64,000 nucleotides of DNA, taken from the NCBI GenBank assembly GCA_963761035.1, contig CAVXFH010000002.1, positions 2,790,001 to 2,854,000 on the forward strand, in the 5' to 3' direction. Made by a program: the position numbers and the translations under genes. Shown here piece after piece: positions 25,123 to 34,006 of this stretch. The notes beneath the pieces were generated by a model. That model had not been told where the DNA came from and searched no databases. It was given only the letters and a program-made list of their open reading frames with translations. This stretch comes from JARRQJ01 sp963761035 (GTDB lineage Bacteria; Pseudomonadota; Gammaproteobacteria; DRLM01). How positions within the stretch are numbered: position 1 is the stretch's first letter; every line of letters starts with the position of its first letter.

Positions 25123-26211
25123 TCATGGTGTAGCCTGTTCGTGCCTTGAAGATTTATGAATATTTTTCCGATGGACAAGAAGCCGTTCCTGCTGCTTGCT
25201 TTGAACATGTGCGCGTCGCTCTAAACCTATATAAGCGATAACTGGTACGGGGTTTCTTCTTTCGGAAATAATCGATGGGCGAGGTAAGGATTCTCCAATA
25301 AGGTGTTTCCGAAATGGCCGTCTTACTAATTCTCTTGCGGCGAGCATGAAGAATCGCAACCAGGCCGCTCCGGTTACGATAGCCATTAATGGAACGGGGT
25401 ACTGATGCTTAAAGAATTTGCGGTAAAACCTGACCATTCCGCGGTGCATGTGATAGAGAACTCGTATAGGACGATCTTTGCTGCAGGCGCCTTTATAGTG
25501 AATAATGTCAATATCCGGCACGAACAAAACCTTCCAATTGTTCTGGCGAAATCGCATGCACCAGTCGATGTCTTCGCAATGCATAAAGTACTCGTCATCC
25601 AACAGTCCTACTTGCTCTACAGCTTTGCGGCGCACCAGCATGAAGGCTCCCGAGATGGCCTCAACCGGCTCGGGTTTCGAAGGAAGCGGTTCCTGATGAA
25701 GAAGAAAGGTGCGAAAGCGAGGGTTTTTTGGAAATATTTTATTTAGGTGAAGTACTCGAACAAGGCTGCGCCATGGCGTGGGGACGGCGCGCCGGCAGCC
25801 GGCTTGTTCACTGCCATTAGGGTTATGAATCAGGCAGCCGGCCATGCCGGCGTCGGGGCTGTTATCCATGACATCCAGCATTCGAGAGAGGGTGTCCGGT
25901 TGGATAATGCAGTCGGGGTTTAAGAGTAGTATGTAATGGCCTTCGGCTTGCTTAAGCGCGATGTTGTTCGCCCGGCTAAAACCAAGGTTGGAGCCATTGG
26001 AAATAATGTGGACCCGACGATCCTTACCGAATGCCTTATAGATCGCATTGAGGCTGCCGTCAGTGGAGCCATTGTCGGAGATTAACAACTCAACCGGTAT
26101 CGTAGAGGCAAGGGCTGCAGCCGCCGCTTCGAGTAGTAGCGGGCCACCATTGAAATTGACAATGATAATGGAGACCGGCTTGGCCGATTTTTCCCTGCTA
26201 ATATGAATCAC
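25123..26211 (-). CDS. Glycosyltransferase family 2 (rhamnosyltransferase-like)
   Basis: 362 residues on the minus strand. VSIIIVNFNGG, LISDNGSTDGS, NLGFSRANN and LLLNPDC are the motifs of the WbbL/rhamnosyltransferase branch of GT2, and HCEDIDWCMR is the catalytic region. Since a full dTDP-rhamnose set is encoded nearby, rhamnose is a plausible donor (inference). It is the only minus-strand gene between 1 and 42 kb, convergent with the GT4 gene on one side and divergent from a methyltransferase on the other. Confidence 0.87.
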   Translation of the reverse strand: MIHISREKSAKPVSIIIVNFNGGPLLLEAAAAALASTIPVELLISDNGSTDGSLNAIYKAFGKDRRVHIISNGSNLGFSRANNIALKQAEGHYILLLNPDCIIQPDTLSRMLDVMDNSPDAGMAGCLIHNPNGSEQAGCRRAVPTPWRSLVRVLHLNKIFPKNPRFRTFLLHQEPLPSKPEPVEAISGAFMLVRRKAVEQVGLLDDEYFMHCEDIDWCMRFRQNNWKVLFVPDIDIIHYKGACSKDRPIRVLYHMHRGMVRFYRKFFKHQYPVPLMAIVTGAAWLRFFMLAARELVRRPFRKHLIGESLPRPSIISERRNPVPVIAYIGLERRAHVQSKQQERLLVHRKNIHKSSRHEQATP

Positions 26212-26580
26212 TTTAACTTCCTTATGCAGGTACTACTCTCTGATTTGTCGTAAAATTTTACAGGTAATATGAAGCCGTGGCAACCTATTCGTCCCCACGC
26301 TTCGGTAAAACTAATCTGGATGATCAACCGCTGACTAAATGCATTATGCAGGGTTTCTATATGAGGTGGGGTAATGTTTAAGAATTTACCCTTGGTATGG
26401 TTTCTCTGAGAGAAATTTATATTTATATCAATATATTATAGCCTGATTTTGCTATTATGGTTCTGTTGGTAAGGGGCAGGTTATCTGATTAGCAGAGGGG
26501 TTACGACGTGAGTTTATATAGAGGTGGATACCGATCCATTGTTGCTTACTTGCACAACCCGCGATATTCAGGAAAGATTC
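26212..26580. promoter_or_regulatory. Divergent intergenic region
   Basis: No gene is seen in these 369 bases between divergent genes. The stretch is AT-rich, notably at about 26410-26455. It contains the 12-bp palindrome GTAAAATTTTAC (26250-26261). Promoters for both flanking genes are expected here, but no unambiguous -35/-10 pair was identified. Confidence 0.4.
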
Positions 26581-27249
26581 ATGCAAAAAAATGAGGTTGT
26601 GGTTTTACCGGTTACACCGAACTATATAAACGATCTATGGGCCCTGCTAGGTGCTTTGGCCAAGGATAAATCAGTACTAAATGTGGGAGCCGCCGGGAAT
26701 GTGGAATATTACCTGGATGGGCGTCGTGAATTATGGATGCATGACCAGCTGAAGACTCTCGCGAGTGGTGTGGTAGGGCTGGATATCGATGAGGAAAGCG
26801 TGAGATATGCCAATGCTCATGGCGAAAACATCACATTGGGGAACTGCGAATCTATCCAGTTAGGGCAAAAGTTCGATTTGGTCGTGCTGAGTGAAGTCAT
26901 TGAGCATGTAAACGCCCCGGTCATGGCTATAGATAATCTCGCGCGCCATCTGAAACCCGGGGGTAAAATATTTATCACGACACCAAACCCAACCCACTAC
27001 GGAACGGTACTGCGCGCGCTGCTTTTCCGTTCACAGAGTATCTATTACGATCATGTTGCTGCGTTCTTTCCGGAGAACTTGGTGGTTGTCTGCCGGCGCC
27101 TCGGCCTGAGAGTCTCGGGAATTCATTACTATAATGTAGTGGACAGGCGGACAGCGAACATGAGATTCCGCTCCTTTCTGGCGCGTCAAGTCGGTCGTGT
27201 ATTCCACCGCTTCAGCAGTAACTTTATATTCATCATCGACGCGCCCTGA
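26581..27249 (+). CDS. Class I SAM-dependent methyltransferase
   Basis: 222 residues from ATG 26581, which has AGGAA six bases upstream; an in-frame GTG at 26524 would add 19 residues but has GAGG abutting it. VLNVGAAGN is motif I, VVGLDID the acidic strand end, and LVVLSEVIEHV plus HLKPGGKIFITTPNP the later motifs, like those of UbiG-type and sugar methyltransferases. The composition starts to return to GC-rich here. Confidence 0.83.
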   Translation: MQKNEVVVLPVTPNYINDLWALLGALAKDKSVLNVGAAGNVEYYLDGRRELWMHDQLKTLASGVVGLDIDEESVRYANAHGENITLGNCESIQLGQKFDLVVLSEVIEHVNAPVMAIDNLARHLKPGGKIFITTPNPTHYGTVLRALLFRSQSIYYDHVAAFFPENLVVVCRRLGLRVSGIHYYNVVDRRTANMRFRSFLARQVGRVFHRFSSNFIFIIDAP

Positions 27250-27265
27250 GCCCGGTTGACTAACT

Positions 27266-28561
27266 GTGCAACCCGGATATTTAAAAGCACTGATAAGCGG
27301 CTACGGCTATACCGGGTTAAATATCGTTTCACAAATCGTGCTGGTTCCACTTTATTTAAGATACCTGGGAAAGGTTCAATTTGGTGTTTTGATGATGTTG
27401 CTGGCCTATGTCAATTACGCGGCGGTAGGGGTTAATTGGTTGACGGGGGGCTTGCTTCGAGTGTTCGGGATTCATCACTCATCGGGAAATGTGACGGCAT
27501 TTTCCCAAGCATTTCATTTGGGCCGTTATATTTACGTTGGGTACGCCGTCCTATTTGGCGCGGTGATGCTGGCTGTGACATGGGTGCATCCGGGATTACT
27601 GTTCGGCCAGACAAGCGGCGAGGGGAAGATTCTATCATGGTGGGCCGAATGCGCCGCCGTTGTCTATTTGGTGTTGTTCTATGACTTGAGTATTGACCGG
27701 GTCGCTTTGATCGCCGTCGGCAAACAACATTGGGCCTATATCCTACAGATGGGTGCTTTGCTGATCTACGTGTCAGGTGCGATCTTGCTCCTCATGATGG
27801 GCGGTGATGTGGCCGAACTTATGGCCGTCATGGCGCTGGGTGTATTTATAGTCCTAGTTTGGGCGCGGCGCATTTGGGCAGGGCTGTCTTTCGCGCCGCT
27901 GCGGGCCATAAGGCCGGATGCCGCTCATCGCATTCAGCTATTGAAGCAATTATTTGGTCGGCAAGGCGCCGGGTATCTGGTATACGGCGCTATTGTATTG
28001 ACGATGCAATCCGACGTGCTGTTTTTGGGATGGTTGGGCGGCGCGGAAGTGGCGGCGGATTACGTCGTAATGTGGAAGGCGGCCGAGGTCGCGGTGTTAA
28101 TGCTCTGGAGGCTGCCGGAAGCGCTCATTCCCGATTTGATACGGGCCGATGTTACGGGCGATGAAAGACGGCTGTCGGTTTCGATTCAGACAACGTGGCG
28201 CTGGACTTTGGGGTTATCCGCCTTGGGCGGCATTGCCTATGCCTTTCTCGGGAAGGCAGTGGTGGGTCTGTGGTTGGGCAAGGAGGCGGTTCCGGATAGT
28301 CCGCACGCATTTCAGTTGGCGGGCATTGCATTATTTATTTTGAGTTCTACACATCCCGCGGCGATTTATGCCTATGCCACTTGCCGTTTCCGCGCCCTGC
28401 TGCCCGTTGCGGGGCTCGAAATAGCCATAAAACTCGCTGTCCTTTATTGGTCGTACCCCTATTTCGGTTATCTAGCCCCCCTGGTCGGATTGATAGTCGC
28501 CAATGTCGCCGGTATCTATCTGCTCTACGGAAGATTAATGCCTAAGAGGCAAGCGGTGTGA
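27266..28561 (+). CDS. Wzx-like oligosaccharide flippase
   Basis: 431 residues with about a dozen hydrophobic segments; the N-terminus (LKALISGYGYTGLNIVSQIVLVPLYLRYLG) and the YLVYGAIVLTMQSDVLFLGWLGG segment fit the MOP/MATE superfamily flippases that move lipid-linked glycans across the inner membrane. GTG start at 27266. Its stop overlaps the GTG start of the next gene (GTGTGA). The locus thus encodes a flippase in addition to Wzm/Wzt. No Wzy polymerase is seen in the window. Confidence 0.85.
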   Translation: MQPGYLKALISGYGYTGLNIVSQIVLVPLYLRYLGKVQFGVLMMLLAYVNYAAVGVNWLTGGLLRVFGIHHSSGNVTAFSQAFHLGRYIYVGYAVLFGAVMLAVTWVHPGLLFGQTSGEGKILSWWAECAAVVYLVLFYDLSIDRVALIAVGKQHWAYILQMGALLIYVSGAILLLMMGGDVAELMAVMALGVFIVLVWARRIWAGLSFAPLRAIRPDAAHRIQLLKQLFGRQGAGYLVYGAIVLTMQSDVLFLGWLGGAEVAADYVVMWKAAEVAVLMLWRLPEALIPDLIRADVTGDERRLSVSIQTTWRWTLGLSALGGIAYAFLGKAVVGLWLGKEAVPDSPHAFQLAGIALFILSSTHPAAIYAYATCRFRALLPVAGLEIAIKLAVLYWSYPYFGYLAPLVGLIVANVAGIYLLYGRLMPKRQAV

Positions 28562-29700
28562 CGCGACCGATTCGGGTAATTCACCTCATTACCGGACTCG
28601 GTTCGGGCGGCGCGGAGATGATGCTGTGCAAGCTTTTATCGCGCATGGACGCATCTCGTTTTGAATCGATTGTCGTCTCCTTGGGAGATATGGGTGTGGT
28701 CGGGGATGCCATAAAGTCGGCGGGTGTTCCCGTCATTTGTTTAAATATGAAAAATTATTTCGGACTGTTCTCAGGGCTCGCGAAATTGGTAGGAATTCTC
28801 AAGGCGCGGAAGCCTGATATTTTACAGACATGGCTTTATCATGCTGATTTATTGGGATTGCTGGCGGGGAAAATCGCGAGGATAGCGGTAATCGGGTGGA
28901 ATGTGCGGTGCTCTGAGCTGGAGAAGAATAACATTCCCCTATTCACCAACTTGGTGCGCCGCTTGCTGGCAAAGCTCTCTGCGACGCCAAGTTTCGTAAT
29001 AATCAACTCGGAAGCCGGTCGCCGGGACCATAAGACGATAGGGTATCATCCTCGTCGCTGGGTGATGATTCCAAATGGTTTTGATACGGATAAATTTCGT
29101 CCTGATCCCGATATACGGCGAGATGTCAGAGCCCAATTGGGCCTGACTGAAGAAACCCCGTTGATCGGACTGGTGGCGCGCTATCATCCCATGAAGGGGC
29201 ATGAAATATTCCTCAGGGCAGCCCGAGAAATAGCCGGGATGCATAAGTCGGTCAAGTTTGTCCTGGTAGGGTCCGGGGTAGACGACAATAATTGGGTTTT
29301 AAAATCGCAGATCCATGATTTGGGGTTGAGCGAAAAAATATTTCTCATGGGATACCGTGAACATGTAGCGAATATTTTACCCGCCTTGGACATCATGTCG
29401 TTGACGTCATTATGGGGAGAGGGTTTCCCCAATGCCGTGGGTGAAGCCATGGCGTGCGCTGTTCCTTGTGTGGTCACCGATGTCGGGGATTGCGCGGATA
29501 TCGTCGGGGATGGCGGGATTGTCGTGTCGGCAAAAGATTGGCAGGCGCTGGCAGCGGCATGGGATAAGCTGTTAGCCATGACCGATGAAGAAAGAAACCG
29601 ATTGGGTCGAGCGGGGCGTGGAAGAATCGAATTGCGATATTCATTGAATCACGTGACTGAACAATATGAGCGGGTTTACGAAGAATATGCGCGCCAATAA
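28558..29700 (+). CDS. Glycosyltransferase family 4
   Basis: 380 residues, GT-B fold. ITGLGSGGAEMML is the N-terminal acceptor-side loop, IPNGFDTDKF and LVARYHPMKGHE begin the donor domain, and EGFPNAVGEAMACAVPCVVTDVGD is the full EX7E motif of retaining GT4 enzymes. The GTG start at 28558 overlaps the upstream stop. It is expected to work on the cytoplasmic side, building the glycan that the neighbouring flippase exports. Confidence 0.9.
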   Translation: MTRPIRVIHLITGLGSGGAEMMLCKLLSRMDASRFESIVVSLGDMGVVGDAIKSAGVPVICLNMKNYFGLFSGLAKLVGILKARKPDILQTWLYHADLLGLLAGKIARIAVIGWNVRCSELEKNNIPLFTNLVRRLLAKLSATPSFVIINSEAGRRDHKTIGYHPRRWVMIPNGFDTDKFRPDPDIRRDVRAQLGLTEETPLIGLVARYHPMKGHEIFLRAAREIAGMHKSVKFVLVGSGVDDNNWVLKSQIHDLGLSEKIFLMGYREHVANILPALDIMSLTSLWGEGFPNAVGEAMACAVPCVVTDVGDCADIVGDGGIVVSAKDWQALAAAWDKLLAMTDEERNRLGRAGRGRIELRYSLNHVTEQYERVYEEYARQ

Positions 29701-30532
29701 GGATAGCCGTGTGGTGAACGGTTTTGGCGACGAATGGACGCGCTTTCCACAGGATGCGCTTGATGATGAAGAGCGCCAACGCATCTATAATGACTATTTT
29801 AAGATCTTTCCTTGGGAGAAATTGCCAAGAGAAGCGGTGGGCGCGGATATCGGATGCGGCAGCGGGAGATGGGCCTTGGTAGTGGCGCCCAGGGTTTCTC
29901 ATCTGCACGTCGTTGATGCCAGTGTGGAGGCGCTAGGCGTCGCCAAAAAGAACTTGGCCAGGCAACCCAATGTGAGTTTTCATCATGCCAGTGTCGATGA
30001 TCTGCCGCTGGGTGAGCAATCGTTGGATTTTGCGTACTCGCTTGGCGTGCTTCATCATGTTCCTGATACTGCGGCGGCATTGAGGTCGATCGCCGGAAAA
30101 TTAAAGCCGGGTTCACCGTTTCTTGTTTATCTATATTATGCATTTGATAACCGGCCGATCTGGTTCAGATTGCTGTGGAACATTTCCGACAAGCTCCGTT
30201 ACGGTATAAGCCGGCTGCCGATGAATATTCGTTATCTGCTGAGCCAAATCATCGCATTTTTGGTCTATTGGCCATTGGCGCGCTTGGCCATGATTTTGGA
30301 AAAGGTCGGAATTCTCCCGAGCGCTTGGCCATTGGCCTATTACCGCGATAAGTCCCTCTATGTTATGCGTACGGATGCCCTTGACCGGTTTGGAACGCGC
30401 CTGGAGCAGCGCTTTTCGCGAGATGAAATCGTGACCATGTTAGAAGAAGCGGGATTCACCGATATACGGTTTTCCTCGGAGCCGCCTTATTGGTGCGCAG
30501 TGGCGATGAACGCTGCGGCACGGCCGGGTTAA
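29687..30532 (+). CDS. Class I SAM-dependent methyltransferase
   Basis: 281 residues from ATG 29687; an ATG at 29666 in the same frame adds seven residues and would overlap the GT4 gene more. GADIGCGSGRWALVVA is motif I, VDASVEAL the acidic strand end, LDFAYSLGVLHHVPD and LKPGSPFLVYLYYAFDN the later motifs. A hydrophobic stretch at about residues 175-205 (LLSQIIAFLVYWPLARLAM) may lie against the membrane. It overlaps the GT4 end and lies 11 bases before asnB, so all are one operon. Confidence 0.83.
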   Translation: MRANKDSRVVNGFGDEWTRFPQDALDDEERQRIYNDYFKIFPWEKLPREAVGADIGCGSGRWALVVAPRVSHLHVVDASVEALGVAKKNLARQPNVSFHHASVDDLPLGEQSLDFAYSLGVLHHVPDTAAALRSIAGKLKPGSPFLVYLYYAFDNRPIWFRLLWNISDKLRYGISRLPMNIRYLLSQIIAFLVYWPLARLAMILEKVGILPSAWPLAYYRDKSLYVMRTDALDRFGTRLEQRFSRDEIVTMLEEAGFTDIRFSSEPPYWCAVAMNAAARPG

Positions 30533-30543
30533 AGGTTTCCGCC

Positions 30544-32601
30544 ATGTGTGGTTTAGCAGGTTGGATCGGCAGCGCGCCGTCACGGGATATCGCCGGGATG
30601 CAGTCATCTTTGCGCGCGATGTGCAATTCTATCCGTCATCGCGGACCGGATGATGACGGCGCGTGGATCGATTCTGCGGCGGGTATTGCGTTGGGGCATC
30701 GGCGCTTATCCATCCTTGATCTTTCCCCGGAAGGACATCAGCCGATGGCATCGGCGTCGGGGCGGTATGTGGTCGCCTTCAATGGAGAGATTTATAACTT
30801 TCAGGAATTGCGGGTAGAGATTGAAAGAGATTATTACTCCCCTCACCCTAGCCCTCTCCCCGAGGGAGAGGGGATTGGACAAGACAGGGAGAGAATGAAG
30901 TGGCGCGGCCACTCCGATACCGAGGTGATGCTGGCCGCCTTTGAGCAGTGGGGTATTGAAGCCGCGCTGAAGAAATTTGTCGGCATGTTCGCCATCGCCT
31001 TGTGGGATCGTCAGGAGCGGATACTGCATTTGGCCCGTGACCGTTTGGGTGAGAAGCCGTTGTATTACGGTTGGTTGGGCGAAACCCTGGTGTTCGCCTC
31101 GGAGTTGAAGGCGCTGCGCATGCATCCCGCCTGGCGGGGCGAGATCGATCGCGATGTCTTGGCTTTGTATATGCGTCATAGCTACATTCCCGCGCCATAT
31201 TCAATTTATAAGGATGTCTATAAATTACCGCCCGCTTCATGGCTAAGTATTAATCTCGTGGCTTTGGCCGGGGCGAGAAACTTTTCTCCCCGGCCATCCT
31301 ATGAGACCACCGCCTCGTCGTTATGCCCTGTCTACTATTGGTCGGCAAAGGATATTGCTGAAACCGGCGTTCGCAATTTGCTGACCGTTGGCGATCAGGA
31401 GGCGGTTCAACACCTGGATGAACTGTTGCGCGATTCGATAAAGGGCCAAATGGTGGCCGATGTGCCGCTCGGCGCCTTTCTTTCCGGCGGTATCGATTCC
31501 ACCGCGGTGGTCGCCTTGATGCAGGCCCAGTGCCGCCGCCCGGTCAAGACCTTTACCATCGGTTTCAACGAGGCCGGATATAACGAGGCGCGGCATGCCA
31601 AGGCGGTGGCCGCGCACCTTGGGACGGACCACACGGAATTGTATGTGACACCGGAGCAGGCCAGGGCAGTTATACCGCGACTGCCCGATCTTTATGACGA
31701 ACCCTTCGCCGATTCATCGCAGATTCCCACCTTCCTGGTGGCGCAGTTGGCCCGCCAGCATGTCACAGTGGCATTGTCCGGCGATGGCGGCGATGAATTA
31801 TTCGGCGGCTACAACCGTTACTTCTGGGGCCGCAACCTGTGGCGGCGATTCGGCTGGATGCCGCGCGGCCTGCGCGGCGCGGCGGCATCGGGCATGACCC
31901 TGCTATCGCCCGGGGTATGGGACCGCCTATTTGCAGGATTGGGACCGTTATTGCCTTCGTCGTTGATACAGCCGCAGGCCGGGGATAAGCTGCATAAACT
32001 GGCCGGCATAGTCGGCATGCGCAATCCGGAGGAGATGTATCTGCGGTTGGTCTCGCACTGGCCCGATCCCGAGGCTGTCGTTAGGGGGGCTCGCGAGCCG
32101 GTCACTATACTCAACGATAGAAACAACCCGATAGACTTGGCGGATTTTACGCAACGCATGATGTATCTCGACACTGTCACCTATTTGCCGGACGATATCC
32201 TGGTGAAGGTGGATCGTGCCGCTATGGGCGTGAGCCTGGAGACCCGCGTACCGCTGCTCGATCATCGCGTAGTGGAATTCGCCTGGCGGCTGCCGCTCGA
32301 TATGAAGATTCGCGACGGACAGGGGAAATGGTTATTGCGGCAGGTGCTATATCGTTATGTGCCGCGGACCTTGATGGAGCGGCCCAAGATGGGTTTTGGC
32401 GTCCCTATCGACAGCTGGTTGCGAGGGCCATTGCGGGAGTGGGCGGAGGATCTGCTCGAGAAGTCGCGGCTGCAAAGGGCAGGCTACTTTGATCCGGAGC
32501 ACATCCGAAAGTTATGGCATGAACATTTATCGGGCGTACGCAATTGGCAGTACCCGTTGTGGGGCGTCTTGATGTTTCAAGCGTGGCTGGCTCGATCTTA
32601 G
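30544..32601 (+). CDS. asnB: Glutamine-hydrolysing asparagine synthetase family protein
   Basis: 685 residues. MCGLAGWIG supplies the Cys2 nucleophile of the N-terminal glutaminase, with RGPDDDG and FNGEIYN following. The synthetase domain has the PP-loop SGGIDST (about residue 314) and the later SGDGGDELFGGYNRY. In glycan clusters such enzymes often amidate sugar acids rather than aspartate. The start at 30544 is fixed by Cys2, which must be exposed; upstream codons to 30490 are not used. Residues 99-110 (SPHPSPLPEGEG) are encoded by an inserted palindromic element, making the protein longer than usual. Confidence 0.9.
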   Translation: MCGLAGWIGSAPSRDIAGMQSSLRAMCNSIRHRGPDDDGAWIDSAAGIALGHRRLSILDLSPEGHQPMASASGRYVVAFNGEIYNFQELRVEIERDYYSPHPSPLPEGEGIGQDRERMKWRGHSDTEVMLAAFEQWGIEAALKKFVGMFAIALWDRQERILHLARDRLGEKPLYYGWLGETLVFASELKALRMHPAWRGEIDRDVLALYMRHSYIPAPYSIYKDVYKLPPASWLSINLVALAGARNFSPRPSYETTASSLCPVYYWSAKDIAETGVRNLLTVGDQEAVQHLDELLRDSIKGQMVADVPLGAFLSGGIDSTAVVALMQAQCRRPVKTFTIGFNEAGYNEARHAKAVAAHLGTDHTELYVTPEQARAVIPRLPDLYDEPFADSSQIPTFLVAQLARQHVTVALSGDGGDELFGGYNRYFWGRNLWRRFGWMPRGLRGAAASGMTLLSPGVWDRLFAGLGPLLPSSLIQPQAGDKLHKLAGIVGMRNPEEMYLRLVSHWPDPEAVVRGAREPVTILNDRNNPIDLADFTQRMMYLDTVTYLPDDILVKVDRAAMGVSLETRVPLLDHRVVEFAWRLPLDMKIRDGQGKWLLRQVLYRYVPRTLMERPKMGFGVPIDSWLRGPLREWAEDLLEKSRLQRAGYFDPEHIRKLWHEHLSGVRNWQYPLWGVLMFQAWLARS
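30838..30873. repeat. Palindromic element, copy 3, inside asnB
   Basis: CCCTCACCCTAGCCCTCTCCCC followed by GAGGGAGAGGGG in the middle of the asnB coding sequence. Its reading in the asnB frame is SPHPSPLPEGEG, and the flanking residues GIGQDRERMKW also look like added sequence before the conserved HSDTEV. The frame is preserved. Confidence 0.85.
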
Positions 32602-32700
32602 TATCTTCGCTTATCTCATTTCCACCTTCCGCTTGGGAGGTAATAAGTGTGGCAACTTACTTGGGATGTACAATAAAGTTTTGATTCTACATGAAGGGAT

Positions 32701-33888
32701 TTGATCCGCCTTAAGCGGTGGGTTAAGAAAGGGATGGGGTTGGTATTACAGAAGAAAATTTTGTTCGTCGTCAACGACGCGCCTTTCTTCCTGTCTCATC
32801 GCCTGCCCTTGGCCCTGGCGGCGAAGGCGGCGGGTTATGAGGTGCATGTTGCCACGCCGGACTCGCCGGCGGCTGCAACGATGATAAGAAATGGCTTGCA
32901 GTTTCACAGTATTCCCATGCATCGTTCCAGCAGGTGGTTATGGAGGGAGTTCCGCTCCTTTCAATCGTTGCTAAACCTCTATCGCCGCTTGCAGCCGGAT
33001 TTGGTCCATCATGTCACCATCAAGCCCGTGCTCTACGGCGGCGTGGCGGCGCGAATGGCCAAGGTCCCGGCCGTAGTGCACGCGGTGCCGGGTCTCGGCC
33101 ATGTGTTTGTCGATAAAGGGTTGGCAGCGTCGTTACTGCGGCTTGTGGTAAAGCGAATATATCGCCTCGCGTTTGGCCATACCAATTTAAAGGTGATTTT
33201 CCAGAATCCCGATGATCAAAATCTAATGGAGCGGGCTCAATTGGTGAGACCCTCCGATTCCGTACTGATTCGCGGATCGGGTGTCGACATGAATGCCTTT
33301 GTGCCTCAACCTGAAGACCCAGCCGAACCGGTCGTAGTCGTATTGGCGGCACGTATGTTATGGACCAAAGGCGTCGGTGAATTCGTGGATGCGGCAAGCC
33401 GGCTCCGGGAAGAAAAGGTAGCCGCGCGCTTTGTGCTGGTGGGAGAGAGCGATCCGGGTAATCCTTCCGCCGTACCGGTGTGGCAGCTGGAGAAATGGCA
33501 TGATAGCGGTGTGGTGGAATGGCGGGGCTCGTGTTCCGATATGCCGCAAGAATTCGCGGAGGCTCATGTGGTTTGCCTTCCTTCCTATCGCGAGGGGTTG
33601 CCCAAGGCATTGATCGAGGCTGCCGCATGCGGCCGTCCCATCGTGGCCAGCGATGTTCCGGGTTGTCGGGAGGTGGTGCGTCACGAGGAAAACGGTTTGC
33701 TGGTACCGGCGCACGATCCCAGCGCATTGGCGGCGGCCTTACGGCGCCTGGTTTTGTCCCGGCCGCTGCGCCAGTTCCTGGGGCAGCGCGGCAGGGAAAT
33801 TGCCGTTGCCGAGTTCGGCTTGGACAGGGTGATCAACGAAACTTTGGCGGTATACAGACAATTGTTGTCCGGCGATACGGTGTCTTGA
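32701..33888 (+). CDS. Glycosyltransferase family 4
   Basis: 395 residues as read from TTG 32701. The likely true start is uncertain: ATG 32734 and TTG 32740 lie closer to the first beta strand (KKILFVVNDAPFF), the latter with AAGGGA a few bases upstream. GT-B motifs are clear: HVTIKPVLYGGVAAR, VHAVPGLGHVFVD, the donor-domain opening LAARMLWTKGVGEF and the EX7E motif in SYREGLPKALIEAAACGRPIVASDV. It resembles the WbpH/PglA-like enzymes found beside WbpL and WbpM genes, and here too the initiation module follows. Confidence 0.88.
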   Translation: MIRLKRWVKKGMGLVLQKKILFVVNDAPFFLSHRLPLALAAKAAGYEVHVATPDSPAAATMIRNGLQFHSIPMHRSSRWLWREFRSFQSLLNLYRRLQPDLVHHVTIKPVLYGGVAARMAKVPAVVHAVPGLGHVFVDKGLAASLLRLVVKRIYRLAFGHTNLKVIFQNPDDQNLMERAQLVRPSDSVLIRGSGVDMNAFVPQPEDPAEPVVVVLAARMLWTKGVGEFVDAASRLREEKVAARFVLVGESDPGNPSAVPVWQLEKWHDSGVVEWRGSCSDMPQEFAEAHVVCLPSYREGLPKALIEAAACGRPIVASDVPGCREVVRHEENGLLVPAHDPSALAAALRRLVLSRPLRQFLGQRGREIAVAEFGLDRVINETLAVYRQLLSGDTVS

Positions 33889-34006
33889 ATATCATCCTGC
33901 GACTGCGATGGAATGAAGGTGCCGCGATTCGGCACGGCAACACGCATTCTTGAATAAACGGCGGATATAATCGCCACCCTGTAATACAAACACTGGATAA
34001 GGCTTC

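Noticed and set aside
33966..33971. Perfect TATAAT upstream of the epimerase/reductase gene
   Set aside because: No acceptable -35 lies 16-18 bases upstream, so a promoter call would rest on six bases only.
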